A stretch of DNA of 64,000 nucleotides from CAZWCX01 sp964632945 (GTDB taxonomy: Bacteria > Planctomycetota > MHYJ01 > WSZJ01 > CAZWCX01): assembly GCA_964632945.1 (NCBI GenBank), contig CAZWCX010000011.1, forward strand, positions 24,299 through 88,298. The letters are read 5' to 3'. The notes beneath the pieces were generated by a model, which was not told where the DNA came from, made no database searches, and saw only the letters and a list, made by a program, of their open reading frames with translations. Positions 43,796-52,048 of the stretch are shown one piece after another. The position numbers were made by a program, and so were the translations under genes. The number at the start of each line of letters is the position of its first letter. Within the stretch, counting starts at the first letter, position 1.

Positions 43796-44815
43796 CTAGG
43801 CGCCGTTTGCCCGGATCTTGCGATACAGCGACGACAGGTTGATGCCGAGCGCTCGGGACGCCCGTCGCTTGTCTCCGCTGAACTTCCGCAAGACCTGGAG
43901 GATGTGGTCGCGTTCGAAGGTCCGACTGGCCTGGCGCAGATCGTCGGGAATCGGTCCCGACGGACGGGTGAGGGCCATCGGCAGGTCGTCCACGCGCAAG
44001 CGCCCGCCTTCATGAAGGATGGCGATGCGTTCGAGGACGTTGGCCAATTCGCGCACATTGCCGGGCCAGGGATAGGAAGCAAGGACCTCGAGGACTCCGG
44101 GGTCGACCTCCGGCACCGGCCGGCGGTGTTTCGTGCAGGCCCGCGCGAGCAGATGTCGGGCGAGGATGGCCACATCCCCGGGACGCTCCCGGAGGGGGGG
44201 AACGTGAATGCGGACGACATCGAGGCGGTAATAGAGGTCGGAGCGGAACAGGGCCTGACGAATCATCTCGGGCAGATCCCGATGCGTGCTGGCGATCACG
44301 CGGGCGGCAATCGGGACCGGAACCACCGATCCGACCGGGAGGACCTCGCGGGTCTCGAGCGCGCGCAGGATCTTGGGTTGCAGCGCGGGCGGCATCTCGC
44401 CGACCTCGTCCAGGAGCAAGGTCCCGCGACCGGCGGCCACCATCAGGCCGCGCCGGTCGCGATCCGCCCCCGTGAAGGCGCCCCGCACATGACCGAACAA
44501 CTGGCTCTCGAGCAGAGCCTCCGGTATCGATCCGCAGTTGACGGCCACCCAGGGTTCCGCCGATCGCGCGCTGACCGTGTGGATCATGCGCGCGACGAGT
44601 TCCTTGCCGGTCCCGGTTTCGCCGGTGATCAGCACCGTCGCGTCGGTGGGACCGATCTTCTCGACCATGTGACGAACGGCCGCCAGAGCGCTACTGACCC
44701 CGACCAGGGCGTCGGCGCCCGTGTGGCTGTCCAGGTCGGTCTCGACGGCGGGCGGGACCCGGCAGATTCGTGTCGACTCCGGGGGGGGTGGGGCGAAGAG
44801 AAAACCCTGCTGCAT
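43796..44815 (-). CDS. Sigma-54-dependent transcriptional activator (AAA+ and Fis HTH, no receiver)
   Basis: 339 residues. A short N-terminal segment (~45 residues) is followed by the sigma-54 AAA+ domain with Walker A GETGTGKE, the RNA-polymerase loop GAFTGA, Walker B LLLDEVGEM and the RYRLDV-like sensor region (RSDLYYRLDVVRIHVPPLRERPGD). The C-terminal Fis-type helix-turn-helix is RRASRALGINLSSLYRKI. There is no receiver, GAF or PAS domain, so control must come from another protein or from expression level. ATG at 44815 has a GGAGA site six bases upstream. Its promoter and a palindrome lie at 44915-44965. Confidence 0.92.
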   Translation of the reverse strand: MQQGFLFAPPPPESTRICRVPPAVETDLDSHTGADALVGVSSALAAVRHMVEKIGPTDATVLITGETGTGKELVARMIHTVSARSAEPWVAVNCGSIPEALLESQLFGHVRGAFTGADRDRRGLMVAAGRGTLLLDEVGEMPPALQPKILRALETREVLPVGSVVPVPIAARVIASTHRDLPEMIRQALFRSDLYYRLDVVRIHVPPLRERPGDVAILARHLLARACTKHRRPVPEVDPGVLEVLASYPWPGNVRELANVLERIAILHEGGRLRVDDLPMALTRPSGPIPDDLRQASRTFERDHILQVLRKFSGDKRRASRALGINLSSLYRKIRANGA

Positions 44816-44914
44816 GCGAAGTCTCCCGACTCTCTGAAGCGTGACGGATTCGGCGATACCGCGACCCCCACCGATCGTGGCCGCAGGTGGGCCGGCGGAC
44901 CAGCCGTTGGGGGG

Positions 44915-44932
44915 TATCAATTAAATTTGATA
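44915..44932. promoter_or_regulatory. Palindromic operator candidate at the activator's transcription start
   Basis: TATCAA and TTGATA are a perfect inverted repeat around TTAAAT, in the most AT-rich stretch of the window and centred just at and below the predicted start site (near 44931) of the minus-strand activator transcript. A repressor here would block initiation. Confidence 0.45.
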
Positions 44933-44937
44933 TCGGC

Positions 44938-44965
44938 ATTCTACGGAAAGGCGGGGGGGAGTCAA
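44938..44965 (-). promoter_or_regulatory. Sigma-70-type promoter of the sigma-54 activator gene
   Basis: Minus-strand TTGACT and TAGAAT with 16-bp spacing, about 120 nt upstream of the ATG at 44815. Confidence 0.6.
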
Positions 44966-45068
44966 GGTCCATTTTCCAGAGCCCATGCCGCACCGTGAGT
45001 GGTTTGCGCAGGCGACGTTGCGACGCTCGCACTTTCGCGATTCTCTCCCCTTCCGTAGAATTTCGGAG

Positions 45069-45097
45069 TTGCCTCGGCGACCCGGTTCGTGTATTCT
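45069..45097 (+). promoter_or_regulatory. Sigma-70-type promoter of the PAS histidine kinase and receiver-TPR operon
   Basis: TTGCCT and TATTCT with 17-bp spacing; transcription near 45104 gives a leader of about 145 nt. It diverges from the activator promoter 104 bp away. Confidence 0.6.
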
Positions 45098-45248
45098 TAA
45101 TACGTAAGGGGGAAGAAGCGATCGCTACGCTGTGCGGGATGCGCGACGGATGCGAAAACTTTCTTCGTAGGTCGAAAAAGACGAAACGCACATTCAACTC
45201 CGCCGCCTCCCCTCTTCTGCCCCCGGTGCGCTCCTGGTGAGGCGGAGC

Positions 45249-47492
45249 ATGAAGCGACTGCAGACGGTCCTCCTCGTGGGCCCGTGCACGGATTCCGTGC
45301 GTCCTTCCGCAGTCACCCTCGCCCGCTGCGGTCCCTGGCTGGTGCGCGAAGTCGTCGGAGCAAGCGATCTCGAGCGCGCGCTGGCGCAGGATGGAGCCGA
45401 TCTCGCCGTCGTCCTGATCCCCGCCGATCAGCCGGATGCGCTCGACTTCGCGCGCCGGATCCGGACGCGCCATCCCCGCCTGCCCATGATTCTCCACCGT
45501 CCTCCGGGTCCCCGCAGCCCCGACCCGAACGGCGCCGAGGACCGCTCCCCCCGGTCCGTGGACGAAGAGGCCCTCATGGTCGCGGCGATCCACAGCGTCC
45601 TGAGCGGAGACGCACGCGGCTCCAGCGGGCGCGCAAACCTGGCCGCCGCCGCCCGGCCCGTCCTCTCCGGCCACGACGCATGGACTCTCCTGGATGCCGA
45701 CGGTCAGGTCCTCCGCTGGCTCGGTTCCGCGCCGGAAGTCATCGACCGTGCGGGCGACTCCGGGACCCAGCCTCCCGCGGAGGGGCTGACCCTCCCGGTC
45801 CGCTTGCATGAGAAGTACCGATTGCGACTGTTGGCTGCGCGATCGACCCCGTCCCCGACCCCGGAGAGCAGCCCCCGTGGAGCGGTGGCTCCCCGCGATC
45901 GAGCGGGCGAGTCCGGCGCGGTCGGGCGAACCGAACCACCCGCGGCGGATGCGGCATCGCCCGGATCGCTGCCCCGGTCTCGCGAGTCCGGGACGCCCGA
46001 CGCGGCCGCCGCCCGTCCGGTTCCGGCCGTTCTGCCGGCCGCGGTCGGAGGGTGGCCGATCGTTCTCTACGCCGCTTCCCCGCGTCATGGCACGACCTGG
46101 GTGAGCGAGAACGTGCGCACCCACTTCGGTTTCCCGCCGACGGCCTGCATCGTCGACCCGGAGTATTGGTCCGCGCGCGTGCACCCCGAGGACGGGACCC
46201 GACGGGCGCGGGCATGGGCGGAATTGCCGGAAACCGGGGCGTTCGTCGAGGAGTACCGCTGGCAAGGTCCGGACGGACGCTGGCTCTGGATTCACGAGCA
46301 GGCGTCCTGGGCGCGGGACGAAGCGACGGGACAACCCCGCGTCCTCGGATTCTGGCTCGACATCACGGTCCAACGCTCCGCGAACGAATCGAGGGAGGCC
46401 CTCGCCACCATCGTCGAACATGCCGCGGACGCCATCTTCGGACTCACGCCGGGCGGGACGCTGACGACGTGGAATCGCGCCGCGGAACGCGCCTTCGGTT
46501 GGAGCGCGGGGGAGGTGCTGGGGCGGTCGATTGCGCTCCTCTGCGACGCCTCGGACCGGGATCCGGTCCTGGAAGCTCTCCGCCTCCGGTGCGCGGGTCA
46601 TGACGTGCCGCCGATCGAATTCGAGGCCGTGCGGAAGGATGGGGGCCGCGCGCCGGTGGCGCTGACCCTTTCCGCCCTGCCCGGCACCGCCGGCATCACG
46701 AACGGGATTGCCGCCATCGCCCGCGACATCTCCCTGCGCCGGCGGGCCGAGGCGGAATTGCGCGAGTTGAATCGTCGGATCACCCGGCAGCAGGAGGACT
46801 TGACTAAGTATCATGAAATTTTGACCCATGAGGTCAGCAATTCGGCGATGGCCTTGCTCGGCTTGGTCGATCGCATGCGGACGGCGCGACCCGGTCCGCT
46901 GGGACCGCGACAGGAGGACCTCCTCCGTCGAATCCGCCGGCAGGCCACGGAGATCCATGGAACGGCCGAGCGCGGACGCCTGCTGCTGCAGTTGCACAGT
47001 GACGATTTCCCCGCCGCCCGGGAGCCCATGCCCGCGGGATCGGTGTTGAAGCGGGTCCGGGAGTTCGTCCAGACCGTCCATTTCGATCGTGTGGTCGAGG
47101 TTCGAATCGACTGTCCCGGTGATCTCGTCTTCGACGTCGCCGGGGGACTCGAATGCGTCCTTCGCACGTTGGTGGATCAGGCGGTCCGAAGCTGCCCTCG
47201 CGATGGTCGTGGGCACGTCCGGGTGGACGTGGAGCCGGAGACCCGGAGTGGCGGCGTGCGCGTCATCGTACGCGGCGAGGGAACCCCTCCGATCGAACCG
47301 AACGAGGTCGACGGGATCGAGGGGCGTCCCACCACCCGGCGCGCCAACGGGCGTATTCGTCTCTCCCTGGTTCGAGACTTTGCTCAACGAGTCGGGGGAT
47401 CGGTCGAGACCACCGTCACCCGAACCCCGGAGGGGCCGATTCAGACTGTCACCTTGCATCTCCCGGAGGGGCTGGCGTGGCGCGCATCGTGA
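45249..47492 (+). CDS. PAS-containing histidine kinase-like protein with degenerate ATPase
   Basis: 747 residues; ATG at 45249 with GAGG six bases upstream (a GTG at 45237 has no such site). The N-terminal ~110 residues resemble a receiver (VLLVGPCTDS...ADLAVVLIPADQPD) without the phospho-Asp. A Pro/Arg/Ala linker and two PAS domains follow (bases ~46040-46380 and ~46400-46750). A dimerisation helix carries H527 in THEVSNSAMALLG. The ATPase-like domain lacks key residues: the N box reads RTLVDQAV without its asparagines, G1 reads VRGEGTPP without the aspartate, and the G2 glycines are gone. It may not bind ATP. Its stop overlaps the next gene by 16 bp. Confidence 0.78.
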   Translation: MKRLQTVLLVGPCTDSVRPSAVTLARCGPWLVREVVGASDLERALAQDGADLAVVLIPADQPDALDFARRIRTRHPRLPMILHRPPGPRSPDPNGAEDRSPRSVDEEALMVAAIHSVLSGDARGSSGRANLAAAARPVLSGHDAWTLLDADGQVLRWLGSAPEVIDRAGDSGTQPPAEGLTLPVRLHEKYRLRLLAARSTPSPTPESSPRGAVAPRDRAGESGAVGRTEPPAADAASPGSLPRSRESGTPDAAAARPVPAVLPAAVGGWPIVLYAASPRHGTTWVSENVRTHFGFPPTACIVDPEYWSARVHPEDGTRRARAWAELPETGAFVEEYRWQGPDGRWLWIHEQASWARDEATGQPRVLGFWLDITVQRSANESREALATIVEHAADAIFGLTPGGTLTTWNRAAERAFGWSAGEVLGRSIALLCDASDRDPVLEALRLRCAGHDVPPIEFEAVRKDGGRAPVALTLSALPGTAGITNGIAAIARDISLRRRAEAELRELNRRITRQQEDLTKYHEILTHEVSNSAMALLGLVDRMRTARPGPLGPRQEDLLRRIRRQATEIHGTAERGRLLLQLHSDDFPAAREPMPAGSVLKRVREFVQTVHFDRVVEVRIDCPGDLVFDVAGGLECVLRTLVDQAVRSCPRDGRGHVRVDVEPETRSGGVRVIVRGEGTPPIEPNEVDGIEGRPTTRRANGRIRLSLVRDFAQRVGGSVETTVTRTPEGPIQTVTLHLPEGLAWRAS

Positions 47493-48688
47493 TTCTCGAA
47501 GACGAACGGGACATCGCCGAGTTGTACCGGCTCGCGCTGGAAGAGGCCGGACATGCGGTGCTCGCGGTGATGGACCGGGCCACGCCCTTGATCCGCGAGC
47601 CCGACCGGACTCTGGAAGTCCCGGATCTGCTGATCCTGGACGAACACCTCGAGGAAGAGTCGGGTGGGGATGCCCTCCAGGATCTGCTTCGAGCGTACCC
47701 GAACACCCGCATCCTGTTCGCCACGGCCGATCCGAAGGCCGCCGCCCGGGCGCTCGATCGGGGGGCCCACCGGGTACGTCGCAAGCCCTTCGACTTGAGC
47801 GAGTTGGTGAGGGACATAGAGGAAATGCTGCGGGAGTGGAAAGGCCTGGGAAGCCCGATAGAACCGGAGGGGACCGCTTCCGCAGGACCGATCACACCCC
47901 ATCGACCGGGGGAGCGGGCGGAGGCGCATCTCGAGAGGGCGCAGAGCCGGTTGGAAGAGGGCGACCTGGCCGGCACGATTCAGGATTGCCGGGCGGCGCT
48001 CCGGCACGAGCCGGCGTGGTCGGAACCGCTTCTCCTGAGGGCGATCGCGCGAGAGGCGCAGGGCAATCTCATGGCTGCACTGGCGGACTACGATTCGGTA
48101 TTGACCAAGGAACCGGAGCGGGTCCAGGCCCGCTGCGGACGGGCTTCGCTACGACAGCGGCTCGGCGACCTGGCCGGCGCGGCGGATGACCTACGGGAGG
48201 CGGTGCGGTTGAACCCGGAGGATGCGAGGCTCCGATGCAGTCTCGGATCGCTGCGTCTCAAGAGCGGGGACTACGAGCGGTCGATCGAGGACTTCGAGGG
48301 GGCGCTCCGGCTTCAGCCCGATCTCGCGCTGGCCTATGCCGGCCGGGGATTGGCCCGTCATCGACAGGGGGATCTGCCCGGGGCCGTGCGGGATCTGACC
48401 GAGTCTCTTCTTCTCATCCCCGGCGATCTCGACGTGCTGCTTCATCGCGGCGCCGCCCGGCGGGGGATGGCCGACTTCCCGGGGGCCCTGGAAGACTTCG
48501 AGCGGGCCCTGGCCCTCGATCCCAGCAATCCGGATGCGCTCTTCCACCGGGCCTTGACTCGCATCGACCTCGGGAACAGCGCCGGCGCACGCGAGGATCT
48601 TTCCCAACTCCTGGGCTCCGCGCCGGCGGGCTGGCCCGGCATGGAGATCGCCCGCGAGAAATGGTACCAGTTGATGCCGGCCCCTTGA
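47477..48688 (+). CDS. Response regulator receiver fused to TPR repeats
   Basis: 403 residues, GTG start with GGAGG seven bases upstream, beginning inside the histidine-kinase gene. The receiver (~1-120) is complete: acidic pair ILEDERD, phospho-Asp D55 in LILDEHL, Thr in FATADP and Lys in RRKPFD. After a short linker about seven TPR units fill residues ~145-390 (AQSRLEEGDLAGTIQDCRAAL, LRQRLGDLAGAADDLREAVRLNP, LRLKSGDYERSIEDFEGALRLQP). No DNA-binding domain is present, so output is likely protein-protein interaction. Cognate partner of the upstream kinase-like protein by overlap. Confidence 0.87.
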   Translation: MARIVILEDERDIAELYRLALEEAGHAVLAVMDRATPLIREPDRTLEVPDLLILDEHLEEESGGDALQDLLRAYPNTRILFATADPKAAARALDRGAHRVRRKPFDLSELVRDIEEMLREWKGLGSPIEPEGTASAGPITPHRPGERAEAHLERAQSRLEEGDLAGTIQDCRAALRHEPAWSEPLLLRAIAREAQGNLMAALADYDSVLTKEPERVQARCGRASLRQRLGDLAGAADDLREAVRLNPEDARLRCSLGSLRLKSGDYERSIEDFEGALRLQPDLALAYAGRGLARHRQGDLPGAVRDLTESLLLIPGDLDVLLHRGAARRGMADFPGALEDFERALALDPSNPDALFHRALTRIDLGNSAGAREDLSQLLGSAPAGWPGMEIAREKWYQLMPAP

Positions 48689-48750
48689 TTCCCCGCCCCC
48701 GTCGCCACCGAAGCCGATCCCGATCCACGGGGTCCCGACGATCATGAAAC

Positions 48751-48779
48751 TGGATCGGTTCACAATCATTTGATATTGT
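48751..48779 (+). promoter_or_regulatory. Promoter of the XRE regulator gene
   Basis: TGGATC and TATTGT with 17-bp spacing. The -10 box lies inside the right half of the palindrome at 48760-48781. The -35 match is weak (3 of 6). Confidence 0.4.
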
Positions 48780-48781
48780 GA
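48760..48781. promoter_or_regulatory. Palindromic operator, probably for autoregulation by the XRE protein
   Basis: TCACAAT and ATTGTGA form a perfect 7-bp inverted repeat around an 8-bp spacer, 36 bp before the GTG of the XRE gene and overlapping its -10 box. Size and spacing fit a lambda-CI/Cro-type dimer site. Confidence 0.6.
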
Positions 48782-48817
48782 CCCCGTCGCGTTTCATGGG
48801 CTGCTCGGAGGCCGCGC

Positions 48818-49549
48818 GTGTCCCAATTCGGAACGATGGTTCGACGGCTCCGTCTCGAGAAGGGGCTGACGCTGGACGAACTCGCCGGCCGGCTCGGCTC
48901 GTACAAGAGTTACGTGTGGCAGATCGAAGCCGGTCGGGTGAACCCTCCTTCGGTGAAGTTCATCCACCGCTACGCGCGCCTGTTCCGGTGCGACCCCAAG
49001 GAACTGGTCCGGCTGGCGTATCTCGACAAGGCCCCGGACCTCATTCGGGACGAATTGCGAAACCACCTCCTTACGGCCGTGTCCAGGGACGATGAACCGA
49101 AGGATGGGAGGTCACAAACCGTTCCCCTCCTGAATGGCGTCATGCATCCGTATTCGGCCCAGAGCGACTTCACCGGTCGTCTGGAGTCGTTCCTCCCCGG
49201 AGTCTCGATCGTCCACTCATTGCCGATCGCCCCCGCCTACGCGATTACCATCAACGACGACGCCATGACCCGTCCGGAGTCGCCCTCCTTTCCCCGGGGA
49301 TCGATCGTTCTTCTCCATGGCGCCGCCGAAATCGAGACCGGCCGGACCGGCTACGTCGTTTATGGGACCCCCGCGGGCCGAGTCGCCAGTTTCCGCCACG
49401 TCGCGCGTCTGCGCGGCAGCGACATCCACCTCGAACCGTTCCGCGCCACCGCTCCGCCGCAGATCGTACCCCTCGATGAGATCCTGGGATTTCACGCCGT
49501 CGCCGGCATTCTGGGAGAGGAGCCCCTCCCGCCGCCGAATCGGGTGTAG
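48818..49549 (+). CDS. XRE-family regulator with S24/LexA-like domain lacking catalytic residues
   Basis: 243 residues; GTG start with GGAGG six bases upstream. The N-terminal helix-turn-helix (~5-62, MVRRLRLEKGLTLDELAGRLGSYKSYVWQIEAGRVNPP) is a typical XRE/CI domain. After a ~40-residue linker the C-terminal domain resembles the LexA/CI S24 fold (AITINDDAMTRPE..FPRGSIVLLHG). The catalytic GDSM serine reads DDAM, with Ala in its place, and the usual lysine in the TVKRL-like strand is missing (ASFRHV). It is therefore likely a non-cleavable dimerising regulator that may bind a ligand. A palindrome in its own promoter suggests autorepression. Confidence 0.85.
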   Translation: MSQFGTMVRRLRLEKGLTLDELAGRLGSYKSYVWQIEAGRVNPPSVKFIHRYARLFRCDPKELVRLAYLDKAPDLIRDELRNHLLTAVSRDDEPKDGRSQTVPLLNGVMHPYSAQSDFTGRLESFLPGVSIVHSLPIAPAYAITINDDAMTRPESPSFPRGSIVLLHGAAEIETGRTGYVVYGTPAGRVASFRHVARLRGSDIHLEPFRATAPPQIVPLDEILGFHAVAGILGEEPLPPPNRV

Positions 49550-49902
49550 GTCTCGACGGGAACGCCCCGTTCCCCCCTCCCCTTCTCGTTCGTGGCACGC
49601 CGATTTGCGGGAGTAGCGCTCCGCATCCGGTCCTTACCCATCGACCGGCTCCAATCCTCCTCCGCTCCCGGCGATCGCACATCCCGCAACTCGCGGTCGG
49701 ACAGGAGATAGGGTGAGTCGGCGCGGCGCCGAGCCATGCTCTTCCCGCCGGGAACGAACGCGGCATTCCCCTTGCATCGCAGAAGCCGATGACGCGTCGC
49801 GTCGCGAGTGTCCTATTGTCTGCGGCGACCCCCCGGACCCTCCCTCGCGACGCACAACCGGCCGCGTCCGGTGGTCTCGAATCAGCACCACAAGGAGGGG
49901 CG
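49550..49902. other. Intergenic region before the TPR gene
   Basis: 353 bp with no credible gene. It holds the AAGGAGGGG ribosome site of the next gene (49892-49900). No sound promoter was identified; a near-sigma-54 site at 49593-49608 has one base too many between GG and GC. Confidence 0.4.
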
Positions 49903-51834
49903 ATGGCGGTAAGGGATCAATCGAACGACCGGCCCCGCGACGGGCAGGAGCCGACGGCGGAGGCCTGGCTCGAACGCGCGGAGGGTCGATTGGAGGCCGG
50001 CGACTTTCCGGCCGCGATCGACTGCTGTGAGCGCGCGCTTGCGCTCGGGGCGGAGTCCGCACGAACGGGCGCCTGCCGCGGCTATGCCCTGCATCAAATG
50101 GGTGAGTATGGCGAGGCGCTGACGGAGTACGACGCCGCCATCGCATCGAGTCCGGACAGCGCAATTCTGTGGTTCAACCGCGGACACGTCCTCTGGTCCC
50201 TGGAACGGCATGCGGAGGCGCTCGAGAGTTTCGCGGAGGCAGGTCGGCGAAATCCGCAGGACGCGGGCCCGTGGCTCAATCGCGCGCTGCTGCTGACCCA
50301 GATGCGCCGGGAGTCCGAGGCGTTGGAACTGCTGGACCACGCGCTCCGGCTGGACCCGGAGTGCGGATCGATCCGGGCGGCGCGCGGGGACGTCCTGGTG
50401 CGGCTGGCCCGTCCCGGGGAGGCCTGCGCAACGTACCTGCAGGCGTTGGGGCGAATGTCGGAAGACCCGCTGGTGTGGGGCGGGCTGGCCGATGCCCAGA
50501 TGGCGATGGGACTGTGGGCGGAGGCGGAGCACAGTTACACGCAGGCGGTGGTCCGGGACGAGGGGCTGGCTGCGGCCTGGAACAACCGCGCCATCTGCCT
50601 GTGCCGGTTGGAGCGTGCCTCCGAAGCCCTGGAGTGCCTGGAGTCGGCGCTCCGTCTTGCGCCCCGTCAGGGGAGCTTCTGGTATAACCGCGGCGAGGTG
50701 CTGATCCTCCTCGCCCGCGCGGAAGAGGCGCGAATCTCGTTCGAACGCGCGCTGGCGGAGGACCCGCGCTTGACCTCCGCCCGGTACGGCAGGCTCCGTG
50801 CGCTGCTTCGACTCGATCGCGGGACGGAGGCGGCGGAGGATGCCCGGGACTTTCTCCGGGAGTCGAACCATCCGGACCCGTGTCGGAGTTGCATTGCGCG
50901 CGCGCTGGTCCGTCGCTCGACTCCGGAGGAGGGGAACGGTTCGCATGCGTCCCTGCCGCTGCGCCTCGATCAAGGGCTGTCCTTGCTGGAACAGGGATAC
51001 CTCGAGGGCGCGATCGCCTGCTTTCGTGAGGCGGTCTGCATCGATTCGCGGAGTGCGGACGCATGGACGTTGCTGGGTATGGCACTCCACGAAACCGAAC
51101 GCGTGCGTGCGGCGCTCGGCGCCTACGACATGGCGCTGTCGATCGAGCCGGACCACGAGACCGCCCTGTTGCGTCGGGCTTCCGCGCTCAATCGCGTGGG
51201 CCGACCGGCGGAGGCCCTGGCGGGCGCCAAGCACGCGTTGCGAGTGGGCCCCGAGCGGGCCGAGGTCTGGTACGAGTGCGGGATCAGCCAGGTTGCGCTC
51301 GGCGGTTGGGCCGAGGCGGCCGAGAGTTTCGCCCAGGCGGCGAAACATGCGCCCGACATTCCCCAGTTCTGGGCGGCCCGCGGACGGACGCTGGCCCGAC
51401 TGGGTCACCTGGAGGAGGCGGCGAACTGCCTTGCGCAGGCGGCCCGGCAGGAGCCGACCGATCCGGGGCTCTGCCGAGAGCTGGCGGACGAGTTGCACCG
51501 GATTGGACATTTCGCCCGCGCCGAAGAGGCGCGCAACAAAGCGCGCGAGCTGGCCACGGCGCGCGAATCGCGACCTCCCCCGTCGACCGCCGGGTCGGCG
51601 GTCATGCCGGCAGGGGAGGGCCGCAGCGCGTCCTGGATCCTGCCGATCCGCAGCCCTGCGTCTCCGCTGTCACGCCTGCGCACGCCTCCGACCGGCGCGC
51701 ATGCGGACGGATTCCCGATGCGCCGTCCCGACCGCGCAATGGGAGTCGCGGGGGCAATGCGGGGCCACGAACCGCTCCGATCGAAGCCCGCCGTCGGCGA
51801 GTGCCGCCACTTCTCCCGGCACCCGCCGGCCTGA
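49903..51834 (+). CDS. TPR-array protein
   Basis: 643 residues; ATG at 49903 directly after AAGGAGGGG. Almost the whole protein is about fifteen 34-residue TPR units in two blocks (ALHQMGEYGEALTEYDAAIASSP, WSLERHAEALESFAEAGRRNP, LLGMALHETERVRAALGAYDMALSIEP, ALGGWAEAAESFAQAAKHAP), separated near residue 330-360 by a short non-repeat stretch with CRSC. The last ~100 residues are Pro/Arg-rich and low in structure. No enzymatic domain, signal or membrane segment. Likely a scaffold in the signalling block, between the XRE regulator and a kinase. Confidence 0.8.
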   Translation: MAVRDQSNDRPRDGQEPTAEAWLERAEGRLEAGDFPAAIDCCERALALGAESARTGACRGYALHQMGEYGEALTEYDAAIASSPDSAILWFNRGHVLWSLERHAEALESFAEAGRRNPQDAGPWLNRALLLTQMRRESEALELLDHALRLDPECGSIRAARGDVLVRLARPGEACATYLQALGRMSEDPLVWGGLADAQMAMGLWAEAEHSYTQAVVRDEGLAAAWNNRAICLCRLERASEALECLESALRLAPRQGSFWYNRGEVLILLARAEEARISFERALAEDPRLTSARYGRLRALLRLDRGTEAAEDARDFLRESNHPDPCRSCIARALVRRSTPEEGNGSHASLPLRLDQGLSLLEQGYLEGAIACFREAVCIDSRSADAWTLLGMALHETERVRAALGAYDMALSIEPDHETALLRRASALNRVGRPAEALAGAKHALRVGPERAEVWYECGISQVALGGWAEAAESFAQAAKHAPDIPQFWAARGRTLARLGHLEEAANCLAQAARQEPTDPGLCRELADELHRIGHFARAEEARNKARELATARESRPPPSTAGSAVMPAGEGRSASWILPIRSPASPLSRLRTPPTGAHADGFPMRRPDRAMGVAGAMRGHEPLRSKPAVGECRHFSRHPPA

Positions 51835-51988
51835 CGCCGATCCCACGCCGGGAGGGCCGGAGCCCCCGGCCCACCCGGCAGAGGGATCGTGGGACCTGCC
51901 GGATTCGCGTCTCCTCGCCCGGGTCATCCGACGATTCGTCCCTGCGACGTCCCTTCTCGTTGATCGGTCATGGGTTGCGCGGGCGCCC

Positions 51989-52018
51989 TTGTCACTCCCA
52001 GGGACGGAAGCGTATCAT
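51989..52018 (+). promoter_or_regulatory. Sigma-70-type promoter of the second Ser/Thr kinase
   Basis: TTGTCA and TATCAT with 18-bp spacing, about 30 nt before the ATG at 52049. Confidence 0.55.
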
Positions 52019-52048
52019 GCGGGAGAACCCGTGCAGAGGCGGCCCGCC

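Noticed and set aside
49593..49608. Sigma-54-like site (TGGCACG followed by TTTGC)
   Set aside because: GG and GC are separated by 11 rather than 10 bases, a spacing sigma-54 tolerates poorly.
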